Shown: positions 14,144-23,744, counted from the first letter of the stretch. The stretch: DNA of 25,270 nt from Planctomycetaceae bacterium (GCA_003506095.1 DNWZ01000025.1:5705-30974), one strand, 5' to 3'. The notes: generated by a model from the letters alone, not told the origin. Made by a program: numbers and translations.

Positions 14144-15523
14144 ATGAAACCGCTTTATGCGATGGATCGTCGTGGTTTTTTACGTGTCGGAGGCGGCGGT
14201 GTCGCCGGCTGTTTCGTAGCCGGTTCGAACGCTGGTGCCACTCCCGAAGGCGATCTGCCAGGCCGCGGCAAAGCGAAATCGGTCCTGCTGGTCATGCTCA
14301 GCGGCGGACCGAGCCAGTTGGATACGGTCGATCCGAAACCGAACGCACCGGCGGAAGTCCGTGGCGAATTCGCGCCGATCGGTACCAAACTTCCCGGCGT
14401 CCAGTTTTGCGAACACTTGCCAAAATTGGCCAACCACGCCGATCGCTGGGCGATTTTGCGAACCCTGGCCCACCGCGAACACAACCACCTGCTAGCAACC
14501 CATGTGGCGCTGACCGGTCGCCCGACGCCGCTGCCACGAGGCGGCAGCGATTTGGATCGCGTCGAATCACGCAGCGACTTCCCTAACTTTGCCTCAGCAC
14601 TCGATTTCGTCCGCCCCCGTCACGACGGCATTCCTTCGGGCGTTTCGCTGCCAAACTATTTGATCGAAGGGCCGCTGACTTGGCCGGGACAACATTCGGG
14701 CTTTCTCGGTCCCAAGCACGACCCGTGGCAAATCAACGGCGATCCCAACGCAGAAGGGTTTCGCATGCAAGCGCTCAGTATGCGAGAAGGGATGACGGCC
14801 GAACGATTGACGTCACGCCGCTTGCTGCTGGACCAGTTGAGCCGATCGCAGGGCGGGTTTTTGTCAAACGAAGCGGCTTCGCTGCGCCAACAACAGGATA
14901 TCGCCTACCAAATTTTGACTTCCGGAAAAGTCGTCGAAGCGTTCGAGATCGGACGCGAATCGGACGAAGTGCGTGATCGCTATGGACGCAACAAGTTTGG
15001 CCAGTCGCTGCTGTTGTCCAAACGTCTGGTTCAAGCCGGGGTGCCGATCGTTCAAGCCACGATGGGGATCGTGCAAACTTGGGACACTCACGTTGATAAC
15101 TGGGGACGGCTAAAGAACACGCTGTTGCCGCAATTGGATCAAGGCCTGGCCGCTCTGATGGATGACCTGACATCGACCGGACTGATCGACCAGACGATGG
15201 TCGTGGTGATGGGCGAGTTCGGCAGAACGCCTAAGGTTTCGACCCTGCCCGGTCAAACCGTTCCCGGTCGCGACCACTGGGCACACGCCTATTCAGGCCT
15301 GTTCGCCGGAGCCGGAATCCAAGGTGGCCAAGTGATCGGACAAACCGACGAACAGGCAGCGTATCCCGTGACTCGTTCGTTTTCTCCAGCGGACGTCTGT
15401 TCAACGTTGTTTAACGCCTTGGGCGTCGAGCACGATGTGACGATCACCGATCCGCTGCAACGTCCGCATTATTTGCTCAATGGCAACGTTATCTCACCGC
15501 TGTATACAGGACGACCCGCATGA
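14144..15523 (+). CDS. DUF1501 family protein with Tat-like signal
   Basis: The frame is open from 14060, but the ATG at 14144 has GGAG seven bases upstream (14133-14136) and begins the export signal. The product has 459 residues. DRRGFLRVGG near residues 7-16 is a twin-arginine motif, followed by a Gly/Ala-rich hydrophobic stretch. The body is DUF1501, related to the sulfatase/alkaline-phosphatase fold: LLVMLSGGPSQLD (about 50-62), then WDTH, GEFGRTPK and GRDHW near the C-terminus, all intact. These motifs suggest a metal-dependent hydrolase-like site, but activity has not been established for the family. Its stop codon overlaps the start of a second DUF1501 gene (ATGA), indicating translational coupling. 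The two resemble each other only in the family motifs, so the duplication is old. Confidence 0.9.
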   Translation: MKPLYAMDRRGFLRVGGGGVAGCFVAGSNAGATPEGDLPGRGKAKSVLLVMLSGGPSQLDTVDPKPNAPAEVRGEFAPIGTKLPGVQFCEHLPKLANHADRWAILRTLAHREHNHLLATHVALTGRPTPLPRGGSDLDRVESRSDFPNFASALDFVRPRHDGIPSGVSLPNYLIEGPLTWPGQHSGFLGPKHDPWQINGDPNAEGFRMQALSMREGMTAERLTSRRLLLDQLSRSQGGFLSNEAASLRQQQDIAYQILTSGKVVEAFEIGRESDEVRDRYGRNKFGQSLLLSKRLVQAGVPIVQATMGIVQTWDTHVDNWGRLKNTLLPQLDQGLAALMDDLTSTGLIDQTMVVVMGEFGRTPKVSTLPGQTVPGRDHWAHAYSGLFAGAGIQGGQVIGQTDEQAAYPVTRSFSPADVCSTLFNALGVEHDVTITDPLQRPHYLLNGNVISPLYTGRPA

Positions 15524-16980
15524 GCCAAAACTGGCAACACGTCGCTGCGCACCCGCCTGCGCTAACACGTCGGCAATCGTTGCAGATCGGTGCGATCGGC
15601 CTTTTAGGCCTAGGAATGAATCACTTGCAAGGTTTGCGGCAAGCCCACGCGGCAGATGGTGTTCTGCCGATGGGAAAAGCCAAATCTTGTATCTTTATCT
15701 TTTTGTCAGGCGGCTTGGCCCAGCACGAAAGCTTTGACATGAAACCGCACGCACCGGACGATGTGCGTGGTGAGTTTCGGCCGATCGCGACGAAAACGCC
15801 CGGTTTGCAGATTTGCGAACACCTGCCGATGTTGGCCCAGCGCAGCGAGTCGTGGTCGCTGTGTCGTTCGTTGACGCACGGTTCAAACGAACATTCCGCT
15901 GCTCACCATATTATGTTAACCGGCCGCACCCAGTTGCCGCCGGGGTTCAGCCCAAACCAGCCCAGCCGCACCGATTATCCGTCGATCGCCGCGCTGGCAG
16001 GACACGCCACACGGCCCAAGAATAATTTACCACCTGCGGTCGTGTTGCCCGAACGTTTGATCCACACCAGCGGCCGAGTGATTCCGGGTCAAGACGCGGG
16101 CGAAATGGGGCCGAATCGCGATCCTTGGATGATCCAAGCATCGCCATTTCAAACCGCGGCTTATGGTGCCTATCCCGAGTTTAGTTTTGATCACCAACAG
16201 CGTGATAAGAAAGACGAGCGGTTGTTCCAAGCACCGCAGTTGAACTTGCCTGAAGGTTTGGGGATGAAACAGGTTCAAGGCCGATTGCAGTTATTAGAAA
16301 CGCTGCGTCACCAGAGGCAGACTCTTACAAGATTTGCCGAGACCGAGCAGTTCGATCGCTTGCGACAAGATGCCATTTCGCTGTTAACCGATCCTGAAAT
16401 TCATCAAACACTGGACGTTACCAATGCCGACGAGCGTGATTTAGAACGTTATGGACGCAATGCGTTCGGTTGGTCGCTGTTGATGGCCCGCCGGCTTGTT
16501 GCCTCTGGCGTTAATCTGGTTCAAGTCAATCTCGGCAACGACGAATCGTGGGATACTCACGGAAACGCATTCCCGCATCTGAAAGATAAACTGCTGCCGC
16601 CAACGGATCGAGCGGTTTCGGCGCTGTTGGACGACCTGCAAGCCAGCGGCCAACTCGATGAAACCTTAGTCGTAATGGCCAGCGAGTTCGGACGCACACC
16701 AAAGATTTCGCACTTAGAAAAGCATTATCGATTGCCAGGTCGCGATCACTGGGGCGCGTCGCAGTCGGTCTGGTTTGCCGGTGGCGGTGTCCAAGGTGGC
16801 AACGTGATCGGCGCGACCGACACGATTGGTGCCTATCCGTCACAGCAACCGGTGACGCCAGAAAACTTTGCGGCAACCATCTATCACGCACTCGGTATAC
16901 CCAGCACCGCGGTTTGGCACGACGCCCAAGACCGCCCGCATCCGATTTATCACGGCACGCCGATCGTGGGGCTTTGTTAG
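15520..16980 (+). CDS. Second DUF1501 family protein with Tat-like signal
   Basis: The product has 486 residues. The start is fixed by the ATGA overlap with the preceding DUF1501 gene. LTRRQSLQIGA (about 15-25) followed by a hydrophobic stretch and AHA is a Tat-like signal. DUF1501 motifs are complete: IFIFLSGGLAQHESFD (about 58-73), SWDTHG, SEFGRTPKISH and GRDHWG. It is slightly longer than its neighbour because of extra residues in the middle region around FDHQQRDKKDERLF. Two DUF1501 genes ahead of one PSD1 gene is less common than the usual single pairing, so the two may act as a heterodimer or on different substrates, which is inference. It ends two bases before the chosen start of the PSD1 gene, so the three are one transcription unit. 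Confidence 0.9.
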   Translation: MSQNWQHVAAHPPALTRRQSLQIGAIGLLGLGMNHLQGLRQAHAADGVLPMGKAKSCIFIFLSGGLAQHESFDMKPHAPDDVRGEFRPIATKTPGLQICEHLPMLAQRSESWSLCRSLTHGSNEHSAAHHIMLTGRTQLPPGFSPNQPSRTDYPSIAALAGHATRPKNNLPPAVVLPERLIHTSGRVIPGQDAGEMGPNRDPWMIQASPFQTAAYGAYPEFSFDHQQRDKKDERLFQAPQLNLPEGLGMKQVQGRLQLLETLRHQRQTLTRFAETEQFDRLRQDAISLLTDPEIHQTLDVTNADERDLERYGRNAFGWSLLMARRLVASGVNLVQVNLGNDESWDTHGNAFPHLKDKLLPPTDRAVSALLDDLQASGQLDETLVVMASEFGRTPKISHLEKHYRLPGRDHWGASQSVWFAGGGVQGGNVIGATDTIGAYPSQQPVTPENFAATIYHALGIPSTAVWHDAQDRPHPIYHGTPIVGLC

Positions 16981-16982
16981 TT

Positions 16983-19900
16983 ATGAGATTTCAATTTGGT
17001 ATGATACAGATGAGAATCGAAAGCCTGATCGCTGTCGCGATTCTGCCGTTGCTTTGGCTGCATGTTACGCCAACGGCGGCTCAGCCCTCTGCCACGTCGA
17101 TCGTGCCGCGTACCTGTGCGCCCGGCGCGACCACACGCGTAGTGATCGCCGGAAAAGGTTTCACCGAACCGATTCGGATCACGACCAATCACGCCGATGC
17201 CAAGATCGAAGTCGCGGCGGTCGAAGCCGAGAAATTGACGCTCGATGTCACTTTGCCGCAAACCACAGCGCTGGGACCGATGGGCGTTTGGCTGGCATCC
17301 GCAGCCGGCCCGAGCGATCCGATCATCTTGATGGCCGACGATTTGCCGCCGATTGCCGAACAGGCCGGAAACGTTTCGATCGAATCGGCGCAGTCCGTGC
17401 CAACGTTGTCCGTTGTCGAAGGTGCGAGCAAAGGGCCGCAAGGTTCGTTCTATAAGATCGATGTGACCGACAATCAGCGAATTGTGGTCGAAGTGATGAC
17501 TCAGCCGATCGAATCAAAGATGGATCCGGTCGTGCGATTGATCGATGGCGAAGGAAAAATCTTAGTATTGGCCGATGATGACGAAGTCGGGCCCGATTGT
17601 CGGTTTTCTTATCGATGTGAAAAAGCCGGCACCTATTGGATCGAAGTCCGCGATAATCGTTATACCGCCGGATTGCCCTACCAGCTTCGCATCGGCGATT
17701 TTCCGATTCTGCGACACGCGTTTCCGCCTGCGGTCGCTGCGGGTGTGAAGACTGGCGTTGCGTTCTTTGGCGAAGACGGCGAAGAGGCATTGAAACAAGA
17801 AGTCGAATTGCCGTTATCGCTCGCCAACCGAGTGACGACGGCAGCGACAAAGTTTGAAAGTGGCAAATCGTCCGCGTGGGTTCCGATTTTTGCGTCCAGA
17901 TCGCCAACGTATCACGAAACGGCGCCCGTCGAAGGTGTCCAACCGTCGCCGATCGCATTTCCCGTTACGATTTCCGGACGATTGGAGCAACCCGACGAAA
18001 AGGACCGCTACCCGATCGCTGGCGTGAAGGGCTCGACCGTGCGACTTAAGGCGCGAGATCGCAGCCTCGGATCTCCGACGACATTAAAGATGCGATTGCT
18101 GGGTGATGCCGACGCTGTGGTTGCCGAATCGAAGGTGGTCGATACCGACGAATGGAGCTTTGATTTCGCGTTTCCCGAAGATCGCGTTTATCAGTTGGAA
18201 GTGACCGATTTGCTCGGTCGCGGTGGGCCTGATTTCGGTTATGCGGTGGAAGTCACTGCGGCGGGCACGTTTGCTTTGAATGTCAAACCCGACGCTGCGG
18301 TCCGCCAAAACTTCGCGGTCGAAAGTGGCCAAGGTGCGGTCGCGATCGACCTGCAGGTGCAACGGTTTGGCTATGCCGGTGAAATCGATCTGTCGTTGAT
18401 CGACGCTCCGCCAGGTTTGAAAATCTTCAATCCACGGATCGCTGCGAATGTTAACGACGCGCGGATCTACGTGATGGTTGACGACCAGTGGACCGGCACG
18501 GCCCATTCGCTGGTGAAGATGCGTGGCCAGGCTAGCGGCAACGCCGACATTTATGCCGACCTAGAAAACCTCGCTTGGCAACGACTGAAAACGCCTCATG
18601 TTCCGTTCCCGATTCATTGGAAGAATGGCGGTTTAGTATTGAGCGGTGTAGCGGCCACCGATGCGTTCTTCGCCCTTGAACCCGCTGCACCGATTCGCCT
18701 GGCTCGCCCAGTACCGCGTCATGAAGCGGCTTTGAATTTGAAACGTGTTCAAGAAGCTTTTAAAGCGGCGTTGGTCGTGATGGCTGATCCGACCGCTGCG
18801 GGTTGGCCCTTGGAAATGAAGGTTGAAGGCGATGTGTATAAGGCCGCTTGGACTCGTCCGGCCGATGCAAAGATCGACGCCCCATCACAACCCACGACGT
18901 TCTCACTGTTGGCTTATGCGGAACACCAAAATCGCGGTCGTATGACGAAGATCGATCTGCCGGTGCAGTGGTTCGATCCGGCGACATTGACGATCAAACC
19001 GCCGACAAAAGATGTCGGTGGACAAGTGATGGAAGTGCCGTTGGTCGCCGGTTCCAAAGGAATCGTGACGATCGATATCGCCCGAGATGGCGACGATCCT
19101 CAACCGCTGACGCTGACATTCGCCGGCGCTGCCGAACTTGGAATCACCGTGCCCGAGTCGCTGACGATCGCCGCCGATCAAACTTCGGCGACCTTGGAAT
19201 TGAGCCTAGCGGGTGACGTTGCGACTGTTTCACCGGTTCGACTGCCGTATTCGTTCAGTTCGACTTACAAAGGGCAGGCGTATCAGCAGAGCGGTCAATC
19301 GCAACCTTTGCCAATCATATCGGCGCCGAAGGCTTTTGAAGTGTTTCCGACTGATGTGTTGCTGACCAGTGCCCGCGATCGCCACCAGATCGTTGTGACG
19401 GGTTATGACGAAATCAAAACGCCACGTGACTGGACACGCGATGCGATCATCACGTCGGCCGATCCGGCGATCGCCGAAGTGCGTGGCACAGCGGTGTTCG
19501 CAAAAGCCAATGGCGAAACGAAGCTGACGATTGAAATCGGTTCGCAAAAGGTGGAAGTTCCAGTACGAGTTTCTGGTACCGATGTCAAACGGCCGATCGC
19601 TTTTGAAAACGAAGTGCTGGTCGCGTTGTCCAAGCAAGGTTGCAATTCGGGCGCGTGTCACGGTTCGCCAAGCGGCAAAGGGATGTTCCGATTGTCACTG
19701 CGAGCGTTCGATCGCAAGCTGGATGAACTGACGCTGATTCGCGAAGACTATGGCCGCCGCCTGAACCCGATCGAAGCCGAAGAGAGCCTGCTGTTGCTCA
19801 AGCCGCTGATGAAGGTCAGCCACGGTGGCGGCAAGCAGTTGAAGGTCACAGATGAGGCCTATTCGATTTTGCGAGATTGGATCGCTGAAGGCTCACCGGC

Positions 19901-21686
19901 CGATCCTGCCGACGCGGCCCGCTGCGTCCGCTTGGAAGTTCTGCCGGGTACGAAACGAATCTTGCGTTTAGAGGCCGGGCCACAACAGGTCGCCGCTGTG
20001 GCTCACTTTTCCGATGGCACGCAGCGCGACGTCACTCACCTAGTGGCTTATGAAAGCTCGGATATGTCGGTCGCCACGGTGGACCACGCCGGTTTGGTGA
20101 CTCCGGCCAAGCGAGGCGAAACAGTGATCTTGGTGCGATTCTTAGAACATATCGAATCGGTGCCGCTGATGTTCATCCAACAGATTCCGAACTTCGTTTG
20201 GAACGCTCCACCGACGGCCAACTATGTGGATGAACTGGTGAACGACAAACTGCGTCAATTGCAGTTCGTCCCTGCGGAGACCTGTTCAGATGCGGAGTTC
20301 CTGCGGCGTGCCTATTTGGACTTGATCGGTATCTTGCCGACTGTCGAAGCGAGTCGCGAGTTTTTGGCCGATGAAAGCGCGGATAAACGCGCCAAACTGG
20401 TCGACGAATTACTGCAGCGCGATGAGTTCGCGAAGTTTTGGGCGTTGAAATGGGGCGACTTGTTGAAGATGACCGGCAAGGTTGTCGGCGACGATGGCGT
20501 TTATAAGTATCACCGCTGGGTTGAAGAGGCGTTTCGCACGAACATGCCTTACGACCAGTTCGCGACCGAACTGTTGACGACCAGTGGCAGTACGTTGGCC
20601 AATCCGCCAGCGAACTTTTATCGCACGGCAACCGACATGAATGAGTGCGTCGAAAACGTATCGCAGGTTTTCTTGGGGGCGCGTTTGCAGTGTGCGAAGT
20701 GTCATAACCATCCGTTCGAACGTTGGACCCAGGACAATTATTATGGCCTGGGGGCGTTCTTTAATCGGGTGGAAAGACGCAAGACCCAGCGTCCGGGTGA
20801 GATGTTTGTCTGGACATCGGCAGCGGGCGATGTGGTCCAGCCGCGAACCGGTGAAAAGATGAAGCCTTGGTTGCCGGTACAAGGCAGCGTTGATGTTGCC
20901 GATTCAGAGGATCGTCGCGACACGTTCGCCAAGTGGTTGGTCGAACCGACGAATCCTTATTTCGCCAAGATGGAAGTCAATCGCATTTGGGCTCAATTGT
21001 TTGCTCGCGGGATCGTCGACCCGATCGATGATTTTCGTGATTCGAACCCGCCGTCCAACGAAGCGTTGCTCGACGCGCTAGCGGCCGATTTCGTGCAAGC
21101 CGGTTTTGATCGCAGACATATCTTGCGAGTCATTATGAACAGTCGCACTTATCAAGCGAGTTACCAAACAACGCCGCTGAACCAAGACGACTCACAATAC
21201 TTCTCACACCAGCGTCCTCGATTGTTGGGTGCGGAGCAGTTGCTCGACGCGATCAATCATGCGACCGGGTTGGACCAGAAGTTTGGTAATCTGCCGCCGG
21301 GAACACGAGCGACGCATCTGCCAGCACCCGATATTGTTAAGATCGATTTCTTGCGTGTCTTTGGCCAGCCCGAACGGACTACGGTGTGTGCTTGTGAACG
21401 GGTTGATGATTCAAATCTGGGGATGGCGATCGAGTTGTTCAATGGGACGACCATTCATGACAAGTTACGAGACCCTAAGACGCGATTCCGCACGGCACTC
21501 GCGGCCGGGAAACCGTTGCCCGAAGTGATTCAAGAGATTTACTTGGCGGCCATGTGTCGTTATCCGACCGATGAAGAATTAAAGGCCGCGACGGAGCACT
21601 GTGAGAAACGCGAGGATGTCGCAGCGGGACTTGAAGACGTATGCTGGGCTCTGCTCAATACTGACGAATTTTTATTCCAACACTGA
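16983..21686 (+). CDS. Giant DUF1549/DUF1553 (PSCyt2/PSD1) protein with heme-type motifs
   Basis: The product has 1567 residues from the ATG at 16983; the ATG codons at 17001 and 17010 are alternatives that keep the signal peptide (LIAVAILPLLWL, ending TAA). Domains by rough position: an Ig/TIG-like segment (about 30-120); two beta domains resembling PPC (about 150-240 and 340-430); a long beta-rich middle region; a BIG2-like domain (about 785-870); a Cys motif GCNSGACHG (from 887); a second BIG2-like domain (about 995-1065); DUF1549 (about 1070-1290) containing CAKCHNHP (1237); and DUF1553 (about 1310-1560). CAKCH is a canonical heme c site, while CNSGACH has four residues between the cysteines. 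The protein is exported, probably to the periplasm or surface. The family's function is unknown; co-occurrence with DUF1501 and cytochrome/WD40 genes suggests a shared envelope complex. Confidence 0.9.
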   Translation: MRFQFGMIQMRIESLIAVAILPLLWLHVTPTAAQPSATSIVPRTCAPGATTRVVIAGKGFTEPIRITTNHADAKIEVAAVEAEKLTLDVTLPQTTALGPMGVWLASAAGPSDPIILMADDLPPIAEQAGNVSIESAQSVPTLSVVEGASKGPQGSFYKIDVTDNQRIVVEVMTQPIESKMDPVVRLIDGEGKILVLADDDEVGPDCRFSYRCEKAGTYWIEVRDNRYTAGLPYQLRIGDFPILRHAFPPAVAAGVKTGVAFFGEDGEEALKQEVELPLSLANRVTTAATKFESGKSSAWVPIFASRSPTYHETAPVEGVQPSPIAFPVTISGRLEQPDEKDRYPIAGVKGSTVRLKARDRSLGSPTTLKMRLLGDADAVVAESKVVDTDEWSFDFAFPEDRVYQLEVTDLLGRGGPDFGYAVEVTAAGTFALNVKPDAAVRQNFAVESGQGAVAIDLQVQRFGYAGEIDLSLIDAPPGLKIFNPRIAANVNDARIYVMVDDQWTGTAHSLVKMRGQASGNADIYADLENLAWQRLKTPHVPFPIHWKNGGLVLSGVAATDAFFALEPAAPIRLARPVPRHEAALNLKRVQEAFKAALVVMADPTAAGWPLEMKVEGDVYKAAWTRPADAKIDAPSQPTTFSLLAYAEHQNRGRMTKIDLPVQWFDPATLTIKPPTKDVGGQVMEVPLVAGSKGIVTIDIARDGDDPQPLTLTFAGAAELGITVPESLTIAADQTSATLELSLAGDVATVSPVRLPYSFSSTYKGQAYQQSGQSQPLPIISAPKAFEVFPTDVLLTSARDRHQIVVTGYDEIKTPRDWTRDAIITSADPAIAEVRGTAVFAKANGETKLTIEIGSQKVEVPVRVSGTDVKRPIAFENEVLVALSKQGCNSGACHGSPSGKGMFRLSLRAFDRKLDELTLIREDYGRRLNPIEAEESLLLLKPLMKVSHGGGKQLKVTDEAYSILRDWIAEGSPADPADAARCVRLEVLPGTKRILRLEAGPQQVAAVAHFSDGTQRDVTHLVAYESSDMSVATVDHAGLVTPAKRGETVILVRFLEHIESVPLMFIQQIPNFVWNAPPTANYVDELVNDKLRQLQFVPAETCSDAEFLRRAYLDLIGILPTVEASREFLADESADKRAKLVDELLQRDEFAKFWALKWGDLLKMTGKVVGDDGVYKYHRWVEEAFRTNMPYDQFATELLTTSGSTLANPPANFYRTATDMNECVENVSQVFLGARLQCAKCHNHPFERWTQDNYYGLGAFFNRVERRKTQRPGEMFVWTSAAGDVVQPRTGEKMKPWLPVQGSVDVADSEDRRDTFAKWLVEPTNPYFAKMEVNRIWAQLFARGIVDPIDDFRDSNPPSNEALLDALAADFVQAGFDRRHILRVIMNSRTYQASYQTTPLNQDDSQYFSHQRPRLLGAEQLLDAINHATGLDQKFGNLPPGTRATHLPAPDIVKIDFLRVFGQPERTTVCACERVDDSNLGMAIELFNGTTIHDKLRDPKTRFRTALAAGKPLPEVIQEIYLAAMCRYPTDEELKAATEHCEKREDVAAGLEDVCWALLNTDEFLFQH

Positions 21687-21699
21687 GCAATGATCCATC

Positions 21700-23052
21700 A
21701 TGAAGACGATTCGCAGTTTGTTGTTCCTAACGATCGGTATCACGCTGGTGATTTCCGATAGGTCCGGCTTTTTGACCTTCGCCCATGCGGATGATTCGGT
21801 ACTTTTCAGCCGCGATGTCGCGCCGATTTTGATCGAGAATTGCACATCGTGTCACAACGCGAAGAAGGCCGAAGGGAGTTATCGGATCGACACGTTTGCC
21901 GAGTTGCTGAAACCGGGCGATTCGGGTGAATTGCCGATCGCGCAGGAAGCTGGGCATGTGAGCGAGTTGCTGCGGCGTTTGATCACCGATGATGAGGGCG
22001 AACGGATGCCCGAAGGGAGCGACCCGTTACCGGCCGATCAGATCGAGATTGTAAAACGTTGGCTCGAAGCGGGCGCGAAGTTTGATGGGGCTAATCAAGA
22101 TCTGGCATTAACGTTTGTCGCACCACCACCACGCCATCCTCAACCGCCAAAATCTTATAACGTGACGGTTCCGGTTACCGCGGTCGCCTTTTCGCCTGAT
22201 GGCGCCGAGGTTTTGGTGGGTGGTTATCACGAGATCACCGTATGGGATGCGAATGAAGGGACTCTTGTTCGTCGCATTGAGAATGTGGGTCAGCGGACGT
22301 TCGCGATCCGGCCGAGTGCTGACGGAAAATTGATCGCCGTCGCTTGTGGTGAACCGGGACGCAGTGGCGAGGTGCGGTTGATCGATTTTGCGACGGGTGA
22401 AGTGACCGCTGTTGTTGCTCGATCGACCGATGTCGCACTGGATGTTGCGTTTCGGCCTGATGGTTCTCAGCTCGCTGTCGCAGGTGCCGATTCGCTGATC
22501 CAGATCGTCGATCTGTCGACCATGCAAACCATTAAGACGCTTGCCGGTCACGCCGATTGGGTGACCGCGATCGCGTGGAGCGGTGATGGGAAGCGTTTGG
22601 TTTCGGGCAGTCGTGATAAGTCGGCCAAGTTGTTCGAAGCTGAAACGGGCGAACTGCTGACCACTTATTCTGGCCATGGGGCGGCGGTCCGTGGTGTGAT
22701 GATGTCTGCCGACGGAAAGCATGGGTTTTCGGCGGGGGCGGACAAGCAATTGCATCGCTGGGAAGCGACCGGTGGCAAGCGTGTCGCGGTTGTCGGGCTC
22801 GGCGGCGAGGGGTTTCATATCACCGGCAACGAGTCGACTCTGTTTGTTCCGTCCAGCGACAGCCGCCTGTTGCAAATCGACCTGACCAAAAACTCTGTGG
22901 ATAAGGCGTTTGCTGGGCTGACCGATTGGGCGATGGCATCCGACTGGCATCGCGAAACCGGGCAAGTTGTCGCCGGCGCGTACAGCGGCGAAGTCGCGGT
23001 GTGGAGCATCGCCGACGCGGTCGCCGTCAGTCGCTGGATCGCAAAGCCGTAA
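21700..23052 (+). CDS. Exported c-type cytochrome (PSCyt1) fused to WD40 propeller
   Basis: The product has 450 residues. The start lies 13 bases after the PSD1 stop, and a signal peptide spans about residues 5-30. Residues 34-130 are a planctomycete-type cytochrome domain: VAPILIENCTSCH (heme motif 48-52) and GERMPEG, whose Met is the likely axial ligand. A His-rich/Pro-rich linker follows. Residues about 155-448 hold seven WD40-like blades (for example VAFSPDGAEVLVGG, AWSGDGKRLVSGSRDKSAKLF, GEVAVWS), enough to close one propeller. The fusion suggests that a heme domain is docked through the propeller to partners such as the PSD1 protein, which is inference. It is last in the four-gene cluster. 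No strong terminator follows, only a five-base-pair GC hairpin around 23188-23201. Confidence 0.89.
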   Translation: MKTIRSLLFLTIGITLVISDRSGFLTFAHADDSVLFSRDVAPILIENCTSCHNAKKAEGSYRIDTFAELLKPGDSGELPIAQEAGHVSELLRRLITDDEGERMPEGSDPLPADQIEIVKRWLEAGAKFDGANQDLALTFVAPPPRHPQPPKSYNVTVPVTAVAFSPDGAEVLVGGYHEITVWDANEGTLVRRIENVGQRTFAIRPSADGKLIAVACGEPGRSGEVRLIDFATGEVTAVVARSTDVALDVAFRPDGSQLAVAGADSLIQIVDLSTMQTIKTLAGHADWVTAIAWSGDGKRLVSGSRDKSAKLFEAETGELLTTYSGHGAAVRGVMMSADGKHGFSAGADKQLHRWEATGGKRVAVVGLGGEGFHITGNESTLFVPSSDSRLLQIDLTKNSVDKAFAGLTDWAMASDWHRETGQVVAGAYSGEVAVWSIADAVAVSRWIAKP

Positions 23053-23357
23053 TGGATTTGGACCGAAGCATCCGCAAATCGTCGGCGTCGCGCGACTGGG
23101 CGGTTCATCGGGTTGAGCCGCCGAGGTGCATCGGCCAGTTCCGCTTCGGTTGGCGGAGCGAGTCAAGATCGTAAAGCTCATCTGTCACCGCAGGAGTGCG
23201 GCTTGCGAACAATGTTGCATGAATCGGCGGGGATGTTAGGCTAATCATGCCGTGGCGGTTCGGTCTGCCTAGCGCGAAACAGCGGCGGCTTTTTAGGCGG
23301 CAGGTCATGGGGCAAGTCGAAGCCGATAAATCTCTCCATCACCTTGAATCGCACCTT
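23053..23357. other. Intergenic region containing a helicase-gene remnant
   Basis: No intact gene is supported between the WD40 gene and the chosen thioesterase start. The first third holds the 84-base duplicate of the helicase 3' end. A short CCGCA-GGAG-TGCGG hairpin (23188-23201) follows, without a T tract. The rest shows nothing I can name. An upstream ATG at 23307 could be the real thioesterase start. Confidence 0.55.
23078..23161 (-). pseudogene. Remnant of a DEAD-box helicase 3' end (direct-repeat copy 1)
   Basis: These 84 bases match 24286-24369, the end of the helicase gene, at 80 positions and in the same orientation. On the minus strand the copy still reads APPTEAEL through MNRPVARRRR in frame. 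A TGA codon lies immediately upstream of the matching region, and the helicase's TAA is replaced by a codon that reads on into the antisense of the WD40 gene. Of the four differences, three are synonymous and one changes Ser to Ala, as expected if both copies were once under coding selection. It cannot encode a helicase now. It is either the fragment of a lost paralogue or a product of a local duplication. Confidence 0.75.
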
Positions 23358-23744
23358 ATGTTTTCGATTGAAATGCGTGTTCGTTACAACGAGTGCGACC
23401 CGATGGGTTTTGTGCACCACTCCAACTACTTGACGTACATGGAAATCGGTCGGACGGAGATGCTTCGCGCCAGCGGCGGTCGTTACCGAGAGATGGAAGC
23501 GGCGGGCCAGTTCGTGGTGGTGGTTCGGGCGGACGTTCGTTATCGCAAGCCAGCGCGTTACGACGATTTGTTGGTCGTGACCACCGAGGTTGCCAAGGTC
23601 ACGGCGGCCAAGATCGTACATCGATACAACATTCGTCGGGACGAGACGATCCTTGTTGAAGCGGACATCACGCTCGCGGTGATCGATCGTGACGGCAGAC
23701 TGCAGCGTGTTCCGGCCGACTTAGAACCTATTCGAAAACCGTGA
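23358..23744 (+). CDS. YbgC-like acyl-CoA thioesterase (4HBT hotdog fold)
   Basis: The product has 128 residues from the ATG at 23358, which places the catalytic motif near residue 10, as is usual for the family. The ATG at 23307 would give 145 residues and cannot be excluded; the open frame reaches 23247. The signature VRYNECDPMGFVHHSNYLTYME (Asp of ECD, then HHSNY) matches 4-hydroxybenzoyl-CoA thioesterase/YbgC-type hotdog proteins. These hydrolyse acyl-CoA thioesters in the cytoplasm, often as tetramers. The central helix and strands (RVRYRKPARYDDLLV-type region, about 55-75) are intact. No tol-pal genes are adjacent, so a YbgC cell-envelope role is not implied by context. The gene lies between two copies of the helicase 3' end. 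Confidence 0.85.
   Translation: MFSIEMRVRYNECDPMGFVHHSNYLTYMEIGRTEMLRASGGRYREMEAAGQFVVVVRADVRYRKPARYDDLLVVTTEVAKVTAAKIVHRYNIRRDETILVEADITLAVIDRDGRLQRVPADLEPIRKP

Noticed and set aside
16868..17455. 195-codon plus-strand open frame overlapping the DUF1501/PSD1 junction
   Set aside because: The translation is dominated by Arg, Asp and Cys, typical of a shifted reading of the PSD1 N-terminal region, which itself has a signal peptide and recognisable domains.
22108..23181. 357-codon open frame on the minus strand
   Set aside because: It lies antisense to the cytochrome-WD40 gene, whose plus-strand protein has clear domains. The antisense translation is Arg/Pro/Thr-rich with no motifs. Long antisense frames are expected in GC-rich coding DNA.
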